Below are positions 1-6,069 of a stretch of 6,140 nt of DNA, piece by piece. The notes under the pieces are model-generated. The model was given only the letters and a program-made list of their open reading frames with translations. It had not been told where the DNA came from and made no database searches. The stretch spans positions 1 to 6,140 of the forward strand of contig JAEZFE010000558.1 in NCBI GenBank assembly GCA_023437865.1, read 5' to 3'. Numbering within the stretch: position 1 is the first letter of the stretch; each line of letters starts with the position of its first letter. This stretch comes from Pseudomonadota bacterium (GTDB taxonomy: Bacteria; Pseudomonadota; Alphaproteobacteria; Rhodospirillales; Magnetospirillaceae). A program made the translations under genes and the position numbers.

Positions 1-45
1 CTGGAGGACAACGCGCCGGGGCTGAGGGTTCGGGTGATGTTTTAA
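1..45 (+). CDS. C-terminal end of a plus-strand gene (partial, 14 codons), perhaps a sensor kinase
   Basis: Frame 1 is open from the window edge to a TAA at 43-45 and would end LEDNAPGLRVRVMF. The stop lies two bases from the stop of the convergent DUF2934 gene, a spacing that suits a real gene end. The residues resemble the last beta strand of the ATPase domain of some alphaproteobacterial sensor histidine kinases, which often end in a DN-x-PGLRV-like strand. That resemblance is recalled from family style and rests on 14 residues, so the product is a guess. No terminator fits between the two converging genes. Confidence 0.4.
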   Translation: MEDNAPGLRVRVMF

Positions 46-47
46 GC

Positions 48-446
48 TCACGCCTCGGGCAGGCCAGTCCTGTCCTCCCGGCCGCCACGCTTGCCCTTGG
101 CAGCGGCACGGCGCTTCGGGTATTGGCGTTCTTCATCCTGGTCGGCCAACCCCGGCACCGAGCCTTGGTTCTCCACTGCCTCCAGCGGTTCCACCGGCTC
201 GGGGTGGTCGACCTCCTCGCGGTCAGCGGCAGGATTTGGCTCGGTGGCCATGCCGGGATCCATTTCGATGGCGAGTTCGCTGCGCGCCATCTGCCAATGG
301 TCCTCGGACCGGCCTTCGGGCTTACCCTCGCGCTCCCAGATGTGATGCGCGCGAGACCGGATCATGTCGTCGGTAATCTCAGGAAGCGGTCCGTGCCCAT
401 GCGCCATGGCTTCTCCCAGGAAGTGGGCCGCCGGCTCCATTGTCAC
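48..446 (-). CDS. DUF2934 domain protein with basic C-terminal tail
   Basis: This small soluble protein is 132 residues from a GTG at 446, or 130 from an ATG at 440. Residues about 29-58 match the DUF2934 pattern: IR..A..IWEREG.PEG (W38, E39, G41) followed by DHW at 49-51. The domain is common in alphaproteobacteria and its function is unknown. After it comes an acidic, proline- and glutamate-rich stretch (about 65-108) and a strongly basic tail (KRRAAAKGKRGGR, 111-123) that could bind nucleic acid, which is inference. There is no signal peptide or membrane segment. The GTG overlaps the stop of the upstream 86-residue gene in GTGA, and no clear Shine-Dalgarno sequence precedes it, so translation is probably coupled to that gene. 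The family call is fairly sure; the function is not known. Confidence 0.8.
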   Translation of the reverse strand: MTMEPAAHFLGEAMAHGHGPLPEITDDMIRSRAHHIWEREGKPEGRSEDHWQMARSELAIEMDPGMATEPNPAADREEVDHPEPVEPLEAVENQGSVPGLADQDEERQYPKRRAAAKGKRGGREDRTGLPEA

Positions 447-703
447 GCGTGGTCAATGAAGTCGGCGGCATGATGTTCGGAAATCCCGGTCAGTGCCAGC
501 ACGTTGGCCAGCACCTGCCGCCGCGCCTCTGGCGGTAGTCGCCGAGGCTCGTGAGCCTGAGGATCAAAGAACAAAGGCTCGCCCGGACGCGGTGGTCGAC
601 CGAATTTCCTCTCGAACAAACCCCGCCGGTGTTCGAGAACGCCGATCAACTCCAGCGTCATTGGCAGGGCTTTGCGCCGCTTGCCGCCGATCTTGGATTG
701 CAT
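443..703 (-). CDS. Hypothetical 86-residue protein upstream of the DUF2934 gene
   Basis: I do not recognise a named family. The protein starts with a basic segment (KIGGKRRK, 4-11), then has a predicted helix rich in charged residues (about 15-34), a proline/glycine turn (FGRPPRPGEPLFFDP, 34-48) and a second helical region (about 57-82) ending in histidine- and acid-rich residues. It has no cysteines, signal peptide or membrane segment and is probably cytoplasmic. The ATG at 703 is chosen because a strong Shine-Dalgarno sequence (GGGAGGA on the minus strand, about 712-718) sits at good spacing before it. Its TGA overlaps the start of the DUF2934 gene by four bases, so the two form one transcription unit and may work together. 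The good ribosome site and coupling argue that it is real. Confidence 0.7.
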   Translation of the reverse strand: MQSKIGGKRRKALPMTLELIGVLEHRRGLFERKFGRPPRPGEPLFFDPQAHEPRRLPPEARRQVLANVLALTGISEHHAADFIDHA

Positions 704-767
704 TTTGTGTTTCCTCCCGTTTCAGGAACCTTAGCCGAAGCTGGCGCCCTTCGACCAGTTGGCCCCA

Positions 768-810
768 TGGGGGAGGCACCCTCGTCCCAAGGTGAGGGGG
801 GCATCCCCCA
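768..810. repeat. Imperfect G/C-run inverted repeat (hairpin) in the divergent intergenic region
   Basis: TGGGGGA (768-774) pairs with TCCCCCA (804-810) over 7 bp. Inside it GC (776-777) pairs with GC (801-802), and CCCTC (779-783) pairs with GAGGG (794-798, with G799-G800 unpaired), leaving a 10-base loop at 784-793. The left arm overlaps the palindrome CCCCATGGGG (763-772). No T-run follows on either strand, so it is not a typical rho-independent terminator. It lies between the minus-strand pair and the kinase cluster, upstream of both, so an operator or leader structure is possible. The function is unknown. Confidence 0.5.
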
Positions 811-862
811 GACCCTGCCGGAAGGCATAGACGGTTCCCAACGGCGAGGACGAGACCCACCA

Positions 863-892
863 TTCTTTGGTAGGGAGTTTGTGTGCTATAGC
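863..892 (+). promoter_or_regulatory. Candidate promoter for the first hybrid kinase gene
   Basis: TGCTATAGC (884-892) looks like an extended -10 element: TG, one base, then TATAGC, with 4 of 6 bases matching the sigma70 consensus. The -35 side is weak; TTCTTT (863-868) sits at 18 bases. Transcription would begin near 899-900, giving a leader of about 43 bases to the ATG at 943. The call is by eye only. Confidence 0.3.
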
Positions 893-942
893 TGACCGGG
901 CCGGCGCGGGGGAAAGCGAGCCGGCCAGCAAAGGGCGGCCAC

Positions 943-3345
943 ATGGCTGGTTGGGATTTGTTCAAGCGTATCAGGGCCGCCGCCGCGGCCTTCCGTCATC
1001 CCTCTGGGCGTGGGTGCGCGCCTTCTGCATGCGCGGGCGAGCAGCGCCTGTCCGCCTTGCTGGCGGCGGCGCCGGCGGTGGTGTTTGTCGCCCGCTGGGA
1101 CGAGTTCATGAGCGCCAGTTTCGTCAGCGCGAACGTGCTCGAGCTGTTCGGCCACTCGTCCGAGGACTTCCTCAGCGATCCGGGCTTTTGGCTGTCGCAC
1201 GTCCATCCCGATGATTACGCCGGAATTCATTCGGCTCTGGACACCTTGCTGGAACGCGGCTCCGGCTCCATGGAGTACCGTTTCCGCCACAAGGACGGCC
1301 GCTGGCTGTGGACCCGCGAGGAGACCCGCCTGGTGCGTGACGCCGCCGGCCAGCCGCTGGAAGTGGTGGGGTCGTGGATCGACACCACCGAGGCCCGCGC
1401 TGCGCAACAGGCGCTGGCCGCCAGCGATGCCCAGCTGCGGGCAACCCAGCGCCTGCTGGCCGACGCGCTGGAAAGCAGCGACGATGCCTTCACGCTGTTC
1501 GACGCCGATGACCGGCTGGTGCTGTTCAACAATCGCTACCGCGAAATGTACCCCACCATCGCCGACATCATCGCGCCCGGAGTGACCCTCGAGGCCCTGC
1601 TGCTGACCAGCGCCGTACGCGGCCAGTATCGCGGCGTGCATCCCGAACATGCCGAGGAATGGGTGCGCGAGCGCCTGGTCCGCCACGAATCCTCCAACGG
1701 CGTGTTCGAGCAGCGGCTGTCGGACGGTCGCGTGCTGGAGATCGTCGAGCGCCGCACCAGCGAGGGCGGGCGCGTCGCCATCCGCCGTGACGTCACCAAG
1801 CGCAAACACATGGAAGAGGCGCTGCGGCGCGAGCTTACTTTCCAGCAGACGCTGATCGACGCCCTGCCCTTTCCCATCTTCTTCAAAGGCAGCGACGGTC
1901 GCTACCTGGGATGCAACACCAGATTCGCCGAAGTCCTCGGCCTGCCCATGGAGCGCATTGTCGGGCACACGCTGTTCGACATCATGCCCGCTGAAAAGGC
2001 CGAGGAATATCACCGCGCCGACCTTGACATCCTTACCAATCCGGCGCCGGTGCAGGTTTACGAAACCACCATGACCTGGGCGGATGGCTCCATCCGCCGC
2101 CTCCAGGTGGTCAAAGGCAAATTCAACGACGCGGGGGGCAAGCCCGCAGGGTTCATCGGCTCGCTGATCGACCTGACCGGCCAGAAGCGGGCCGAGGAAC
2201 AATTGGTCCAGGCCGCCAAGCTGGCCACGTTGGGCCAGATCGCCTCGGAAGTGGCGCACGAACTCAACCAGCCTTTGTCCATCATCCGCATGAAGGCCGA
2301 GATGGTGCTGCAGGCCCAGGCCGACGGCAGCCTGCCGGCGACCGAATTGCACCGGAAGCTGTCGGCCATTTTCGGCCAGGTTTCCCGTATGGCCGAGATC
2401 GTGGATCATCTGCGCGCGTTCAGCCGGCTGGAGGACGGCGCCAAACGGCCCTTTGCCCTGGCGCCGGTGATCACCGCGGCAGCAAAATTGCTCAGCCCCC
2501 AGTACCAGCTTGACGGCATCAATCTGGCGATTGAGATCGGCGCCCCCCTGGCCGAAGTGGAAGGAAGCCCCAACCAGCTCGAGCAGGTCGTGCTGAACCT
2601 GCTCGCCAACGCCCGCGACGCCGTGCGCCAGAACAGGCCCGCCGGCCAGGGCAAGGTGGAGTTGCGCCTGACCGAGGAGGATGGCTGGGTGCGTCTGGTC
2701 GTGCATGACAATGGCGGCGGCGTCCCCGAGCCGCTGTGGCCCACCGTCTTCGAACCCTTCTTCACCACCAAGGATGTGGGCAAGGGGACCGGCCTTGGCC
2801 TGTCCATCAGCGCCAATATCCTGCTGGGCATGGGGGGAACCATCGAGGGCCGCAACCTGGACGAAGGTGCCTGCTTCACCGTCAGCCTGCCACTGTTCAG
2901 CCCCGCCGAGACAATCGCCGAAGCGCTCCCCCCCAGCATCCCCCCTTTCCCTTATTGCGCCCCAGCCCCGTTTCCGAACAGCCCGCGCGGCCGCGTTCTG
3001 GTGGTGGATGACGAGGCACTGGCGGTCGAGTGCATCGCCGAATTCCTGGCGCACCGCGGCTTTCAGGTCTTCTCCGCCACGGCACCCGGACCGGCGCTGG
3101 ATCTGGCACACAAGCACCGGATCGACGTGCTGGTCAGTGACCTCCGCATGCCCGGCATGGAAGGAAGCGTATTGCTGGAACGCCTGCGCGGGCGCTATCC
3201 CGACCTGCCGGCCGTGCTGATGACGGGCGGTCCCATACCCACGCCGGTGGCAGCGGGCGTCCATATACTCCGCAAGCCGCTGGCCCTCAACGAGCTTGCC
3301 GAGCAACTCGAAGCCTTGCTGGCGGAAAAGTCATGCGTACCCTGA
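943..3345 (+). CDS. Soluble hybrid sensor histidine kinase: three PAS domains, HisKA, HATPase, receiver
   Basis: This 800-residue protein has no membrane segment, so it is a cytoplasmic sensor that autophosphorylates on histidine. In order: PAS of the PAS_3/PAC type (about 33-150, ending GSWIDTTEARA); PAS of the PAS_7 type (about 172-286, LFDADDRLVLFNN); PAS of the PAS_4 type (about 303-414, IFFKGSDGRYLGCN); DHp with H439 in AHELNQPL; HATPase with N-box N556, G1 box DNGGG from D589, F-box FEPFFTTK and G2 box GKGTGLGLS (613-621); a proline-rich linker (about 645-680); and a receiver with acidic pair D689/D690, phospho-acceptor D733, T761 and K778. The receiver is about four residues short between T761 and K778. 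The ATG at 943 is the first usual start after an in-frame TAG at 889, with a modest purine-rich site (AAGGG, 931-935) before it. The signal is unknown; no PAS haem-histidine or flavin-cysteine motif was evident. Its 3' end overlaps the next kinase gene. Confidence 0.93.
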   Translation: MAGWDLFKRIRAAAAAFRHPSGRGCAPSACAGEQRLSALLAAAPAVVFVARWDEFMSASFVSANVLELFGHSSEDFLSDPGFWLSHVHPDDYAGIHSALDTLLERGSGSMEYRFRHKDGRWLWTREETRLVRDAAGQPLEVVGSWIDTTEARAAQQALAASDAQLRATQRLLADALESSDDAFTLFDADDRLVLFNNRYREMYPTIADIIAPGVTLEALLLTSAVRGQYRGVHPEHAEEWVRERLVRHESSNGVFEQRLSDGRVLEIVERRTSEGGRVAIRRDVTKRKHMEEALRRELTFQQTLIDALPFPIFFKGSDGRYLGCNTRFAEVLGLPMERIVGHTLFDIMPAEKAEEYHRADLDILTNPAPVQVYETTMTWADGSIRRLQVVKGKFNDAGGKPAGFIGSLIDLTGQKRAEEQLVQAAKLATLGQIASEVAHELNQPLSIIRMKAEMVLQAQADGSLPATELHRKLSAIFGQVSRMAEIVDHLRAFSRLEDGAKRPFALAPVITAAAKLLSPQYQLDGINLAIEIGAPLAEVEGSPNQLEQVVLNLLANARDAVRQNRPAGQGKVELRLTEEDGWVRLVVHDNGGGVPEPLWPTVFEPFFTTKDVGKGTGLGLSISANILLGMGGTIEGRNLDEGACFTVSLPLFSPAETIAEALPPSIPPFPYCAPAPFPNSPRGRVLVVDDEALAVECIAEFLAHRGFQVFSATAPGPALDLAHKHRIDVLVSDLRMPGMEGSVLLERLRGRYPDLPAVLMTGGPIPTPVAAGVHILRKPLALNELAEQLEALLAEKSCVP

Positions 3346-5240
3346 GCCGCAGCCCCCGCCGGTCCGTCGCCGTGATCTTGGGCATCCTGGCCCTGGCGTC
3401 GGCCGCCGTCCTGTCGGTGCGGCACTACAAGGAACATATGGCCGAATGGGAGGGCGACCGTGCGCTGATGGCCCGCGAGGTGCAGGAGAGCTTGTCCAGC
3501 CTGCATCGCGACCTTGAAATGGTGAATGCGCTGATTGCCTCGTCCGGGCGTCCGAATACGAAACCGGTCAGCGACTACCTGACGGCGCGGCGGAATGAAC
3601 TCGGGGCGGTACGCTGGCTTGGCTATATGGCCCAGCCCGGCGGCCATCCGCATGTTCTACTAGGCTCGGCATCATTGGGCGGCTTCGACCCGCGCCGCGA
3701 CCCGGCGCTGGCCGATCTGGTATCCCACGAATCCACTAGTTCTCCGCTGGCGGCGGCGCCGGACACGTTCCGCAACGAGGCGTCGCTGGCGCTGATCCTG
3801 AGCGGTGCCGGCCCCGATGGCGTTTTGGTGGCGCTGGTGGATGTGGAGGACGTGCTACGGGACTCGCTGCGGCAGTTGCCCCGGCAGGCGTTGCACTTCG
3901 AGCTTGAACTGAACGGCGCGCCGTTGGCGCAATGGCCCACCGCCTTGTCTGACGACGAGCCCAAGCTGAGCATGCCTATTGCCATGGGCCAGGTGACGTT
4001 CACGCTTGACTTCAACGAGCCCGCCTGGACCGTCCTGGCGCAGGAAACCTGGCATGTTCCGCAGATCACCCTGCTGGTTTCCGTGGCTGCATTGGCGGCC
4101 TGGCTGGCCCGCCGGCCTGCGGCAAGGCAACCGGCCCCGCCCCGCCCCCGCGCGCCACAGCCAGCAGACCAGCGCGCTGTGCGGGTAGGCCGACTGTGGC
4201 AGTTGGGAGAGACGGTGGCCACCCTCGGCCATGATATGGGCCAACCGCTCAACATTATCCGCCTGACCGCCGAATCGGCGCTTGATGCGCTGGAGAATGG
4301 CCGCGCCGACCCCGAACGCATCCGCCGCAGCCTCAGGGCAGGCATTGACCAGGCGCAGCGCCTGCAAGGCATGATCGACAAGCTGCTGGCCGCCACCCGC
4401 CGCCCCATGGCCCCCCCTGGACCGGTGCCCCCGGCCAAGGCCCTGGGCCGCGCTCTGGACAACGTGGCCCCGCGTGTGGCGGAAGGCAATATTCGGCTGC
4501 AGACCAGCATCGACGATGGCTTGCCCCCCCTACACGGCCATGCCGCCCGGCTGGAAATGGCACTGACCCAAGTGCTGCTGAACGCTTGCGAGGCGCTCAG
4601 CGCCGCCGCGCTATCCCCCAACGCGGTGCCCGGAAGACTGCGCGTCGCCTGCCATGGCCTGAGCGGCGAGGTCGTGATCTCGGTCGAGGACGATGGTCCG
4701 GGCTTCCCCCCGGCTCTGCTTGAGACCCTGGACGACCCTCTGCCCGAGACCGGCGGGAAACGCATGGGGATCGGGCTCGCCATAACCCTGGGCATCGTGG
4801 CCGAGATGGGCGGTCAGGTGGAGGTGTCGGGCACCCATCCTGGCACACGGGTGAGCATACGCCTGCCGGTGGCCAAGCCTGGGCGCGCCGTGCTGGTGGT
4901 CGACGATGAGGTGGAGGCGGCGCGCGAGATAGCCGATTACCTGACTGCGCGCGGCTGGCAGGCTCAAGTGTCTGAAGGCGGCCACGCCGCTCTCAAGCTG
5001 TTCGGCACATCCCGGTTCGACGTGGTGGTTACTGACCTGCACATGCCCCGTGGCGACGGCTGGAGCCTCATCGCCGCCCTGCGCGAACGCGCGCCCGACC
5101 TGCCGATCATTGCCGTGACCACCGGCAAGGGTGAGGAGGCGCACCGCGCGGTGAATGCCGGCGCGGTGCTGGTCCTCAACAAGCCGGTTGGGCTTGGGGA
5201 CCTCGCCCGTGAGTTGGACGAACTTGTGAACGATTTATAA
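3333..5240 (+). CDS. Membrane-bound hybrid sensor histidine kinase with CHASE-like sensor and C-terminal receiver
   Basis: This 635-residue protein has a basic N-terminus and a membrane segment (about 11-29). A roughly 210-residue extracytoplasmic region follows (30-240), with a second membrane segment at about 243-259 and an Arg/Pro-rich linker (260-281). The loop resembles a CHASE domain: a long helix with LHRDLEMVNALIASSG, then VRWLGYM, ending TFTLDF. That match is moderate. The DHp has H300 in GHDMGQPLNIIR, and the HATPase has N417 and the G1 box DDGPG from D453. There is a G2-like GGKRMGIGL (474-482) but no recognisable F-box. The receiver carries D524/D525, phospho-acceptor D568, T596 and K617. 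There is no HAMP domain. The gene starts inside the end of the first kinase gene (13-base overlap) behind only a weak ribosome site (GGCGGA), which suggests translational coupling. It looks like a diverged paralogue of its neighbour with an altered ATP lid, so its kinase activity is less certain. Confidence 0.9.
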   Translation: MRTLSRSPRRSVAVILGILALASAAVLSVRHYKEHMAEWEGDRALMAREVQESLSSLHRDLEMVNALIASSGRPNTKPVSDYLTARRNELGAVRWLGYMAQPGGHPHVLLGSASLGGFDPRRDPALADLVSHESTSSPLAAAPDTFRNEASLALILSGAGPDGVLVALVDVEDVLRDSLRQLPRQALHFELELNGAPLAQWPTALSDDEPKLSMPIAMGQVTFTLDFNEPAWTVLAQETWHVPQITLLVSVAALAAWLARRPAARQPAPPRPRAPQPADQRAVRVGRLWQLGETVATLGHDMGQPLNIIRLTAESALDALENGRADPERIRRSLRAGIDQAQRLQGMIDKLLAATRRPMAPPGPVPPAKALGRALDNVAPRVAEGNIRLQTSIDDGLPPLHGHAARLEMALTQVLLNACEALSAAALSPNAVPGRLRVACHGLSGEVVISVEDDGPGFPPALLETLDDPLPETGGKRMGIGLAITLGIVAEMGGQVEVSGTHPGTRVSIRLPVAKPGRAVLVVDDEVEAAREIADYLTARGWQAQVSEGGHAALKLFGTSRFDVVVTDLHMPRGDGWSLIAALRERAPDLPIIAVTTGKGEEAHRAVNAGAVLVLNKPVGLGDLARELDELVNDL

Positions 5241-5286
5241 ACAATAACAATGCGGTACACCTAATTTGTGGATGGATATGTGACAT

Positions 5287-5334
5287 CCCTGTTTCACTCT
5301 TGAACTCCCGCCCGCTCAGACGCTAGGAACAGGG
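5287..5334. repeat. Inverted repeat flanking the response regulator promoter
   Basis: CCCTGTT (5287-5293) and AACAGGG (5328-5334) are perfect 7-bp inverted arms whose centres are 41 bp apart, close to four helical turns. They bracket the candidate -35/-10 elements. A second, smaller inverted pair, GGATG (5270-5274) and CATCC (5284-5288), lies just upstream. An operator for a dimeric regulator, possibly the adjacent LuxR-type protein, is an inference. At this length, chance occurrence is possible. Confidence 0.35.
5300..5329 (+). promoter_or_regulatory. Candidate promoter for the response regulator
   Basis: TTGAAC (5300-5305) matches the sigma70 -35 consensus at four positions. TAGGAA (5324-5329), 18 bases downstream, is a weak -10. 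Transcription would start near 5336, just before the AGGAGA ribosome site at 5341-5346. The 114-base gap after the second kinase is more A/T-rich in its first half than the coding regions, as expected for a promoter region. No terminator hairpin was seen after the kinase stop, so read-through from the kinase genes is also possible. Confidence 0.3.
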
Positions 5335-5354
5335 TGAGATAGGAGAGCCGGCGT

Positions 5355-5981
5355 ATGCGTATTATTCTTGCTGATGACCACGTGATGATCCGCGAGGGGT
5401 TGCGACCCTTCGTCGAGCGCATCGCCCCGGATACGGTCGTCCAGGAAGCGGGCGGCCTTCCCGACGTTCTCAACCTGCTCAAGGACGGGCCGGCCGATCT
5501 GGTCATCCTCGACCTCAAGATGCCCGGCATGAATGGCTTTCAGGGCCTGGTCACCCTGCGCCAGATGTTCCCCGCCATGCGCTGCGTCATGCTGTCGGCG
5601 ACCGCCGACCGCGATCACGTGCTGGAGGCAATTCGGCTGGGCGCCGACGGCTTCATTCCAAAGCAGTTGTCGGGCGCGGCCATGGTATCGGCACTGCAAC
5701 TGGTGCTGTCAGGCGAACGCTTTATCCCGGCCATGCTGGTCGAAAACACCAAGGAGCCGTCCCGGCGCGGCGGCGGCGGCGAGCTGATCGGCCGGCTCAC
5801 CCCGCGTGAGCGCGACATCTTGCGCCTTCTACGCGAGGGCCTGCCCAACAAGGTGATCGCCAACCGGCTCGACGTAAGCGAAGTGACGGTGAAGTCGCAC
5901 CTGGGCAATGTGTTCAAGAAGTTGGGTGTGCAGAACCGCCTGCAGGCCATGCGCCTGCTGATTGACAGTGAACCGTTCTAA
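5355..5981 (+). CDS. NarL/FixJ-type response regulator with LuxR helix-turn-helix
   Basis: This 208-residue transcription factor is activated by aspartate phosphorylation. The receiver spans about 1-120, with acidic pair D7/D8, phospho-acceptor D53 in LDLKMPGMNG, S81 and K103. A flexible linker (about 130-146, including a run of four glycines) leads to a LuxR-type DNA-binding domain at 148-205: LTPRERDILRLL, then NKVIANRL, then the recognition helix region SEVTVKSHLGNVFKKLGV. Length and domain order are typical of the NarL/FixJ family. The ATG at 5355 is preceded by a clear Shine-Dalgarno AGGAGA (5341-5346) at eight bases. It is the only DNA-binding regulator seen here and lies just after two hybrid kinases, so it is their likely output. 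Its target genes are unknown; its own promoter and the gene starting at 6070 are natural candidates. Confidence 0.93.
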   Translation: MRIILADDHVMIREGLRPFVERIAPDTVVQEAGGLPDVLNLLKDGPADLVILDLKMPGMNGFQGLVTLRQMFPAMRCVMLSATADRDHVLEAIRLGADGFIPKQLSGAAMVSALQLVLSGERFIPAMLVENTKEPSRRGGGGELIGRLTPRERDILRLLREGLPNKVIANRLDVSEVTVKSHLGNVFKKLGVQNRLQAMRLLIDSEPF

Positions 5982-6008
5982 AATCATCGGTCATACCTTC
6001 GGCCCGCT

Positions 6009-6037
6009 TTAACCCTCCCCCCAACTGATGCCATAAT
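6009..6037 (+). promoter_or_regulatory. Candidate promoter for the 3' partial gene
   Basis: CATAAT (6032-6037) matches the -10 consensus at five of six positions. TTAACC (6009-6014), 17 bases upstream, matches TTGACA at four. Transcription would start near 6044, giving a leader of about 26 bases before the ATG at 6070. The -10 lies between the two arms of the inverted repeat at 6016-6059. Confidence 0.4.
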
Positions 6038-6059
6038 ACGCCCATCGGGGTTGGGGGGA
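6016..6059 (+). terminator. Perfect 10-bp inverted repeat: possible terminator of the regulator gene, or an operator
   Basis: TCCCCCCAAC (6016-6025) and GTTGGGGGGA (6050-6059) are perfectly complementary. Inside them GATG (6027-6030) can pair with CATC (6043-6046), giving a long GC-rich hairpin 34 bases after the regulator stop. It is followed by TTATT (6060-6064), a poor U-tract, so termination is plausible but not typical. The right arm also contains the only Shine-Dalgarno-like stretch (GGGGGGA) before the next gene, and the arms surround a candidate -10. The same element could therefore be an operator, or a structure hiding the ribosome site in read-through RNA. Confidence 0.5.
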
Positions 6060-6069
6060 TTATTGCGCA

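Noticed and set aside
123..473. Plus-strand open frame of 116 codons opposite the DUF2934 gene
   Set aside because: The opposite strand has a recognisable DUF2934 motif and coupled gene order; this frame has neither a domain nor a ribosome site.
725..750. GGAAC as a possible EcfG-type (general stress) -35 element
   Set aside because: No CGTT-like -10 follows at 16-17 bases, so the match is probably chance.
551..965. Open frames on both strands across the divergent intergenic region
   Set aside because: They have no family resemblance or good ribosome site and overlap the likely regulatory region and the neighbouring genes' starts.
2926..2948. C-run repeats similar to the intergenic hairpin arms
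   Set aside because: They lie in the coding sequence for the Pro-rich linker of the first kinase and are explained by proline and serine codons.
886..3306. Minus-strand open frame of 806 codons lying across the whole first kinase gene
   Set aside because: It is antisense to a gene with clear domains and has no recognisable domain. It is rich in Gly, Gln, Ala and His, as expected from the reverse of GC-rich codons. Long antisense frames are common in high-GC DNA.
3623..4795. Minus-strand open frame of 390 codons across the second kinase gene
   Set aside because: Its Ser/Arg/Ala-rich composition and lack of domains mark it as a shadow of the sense kinase gene.
5769..5782. GGC trinucleotide run
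   Set aside because: It encodes the glycine linker between receiver and helix-turn-helix; simple codon repetition, not a separate repeat element.
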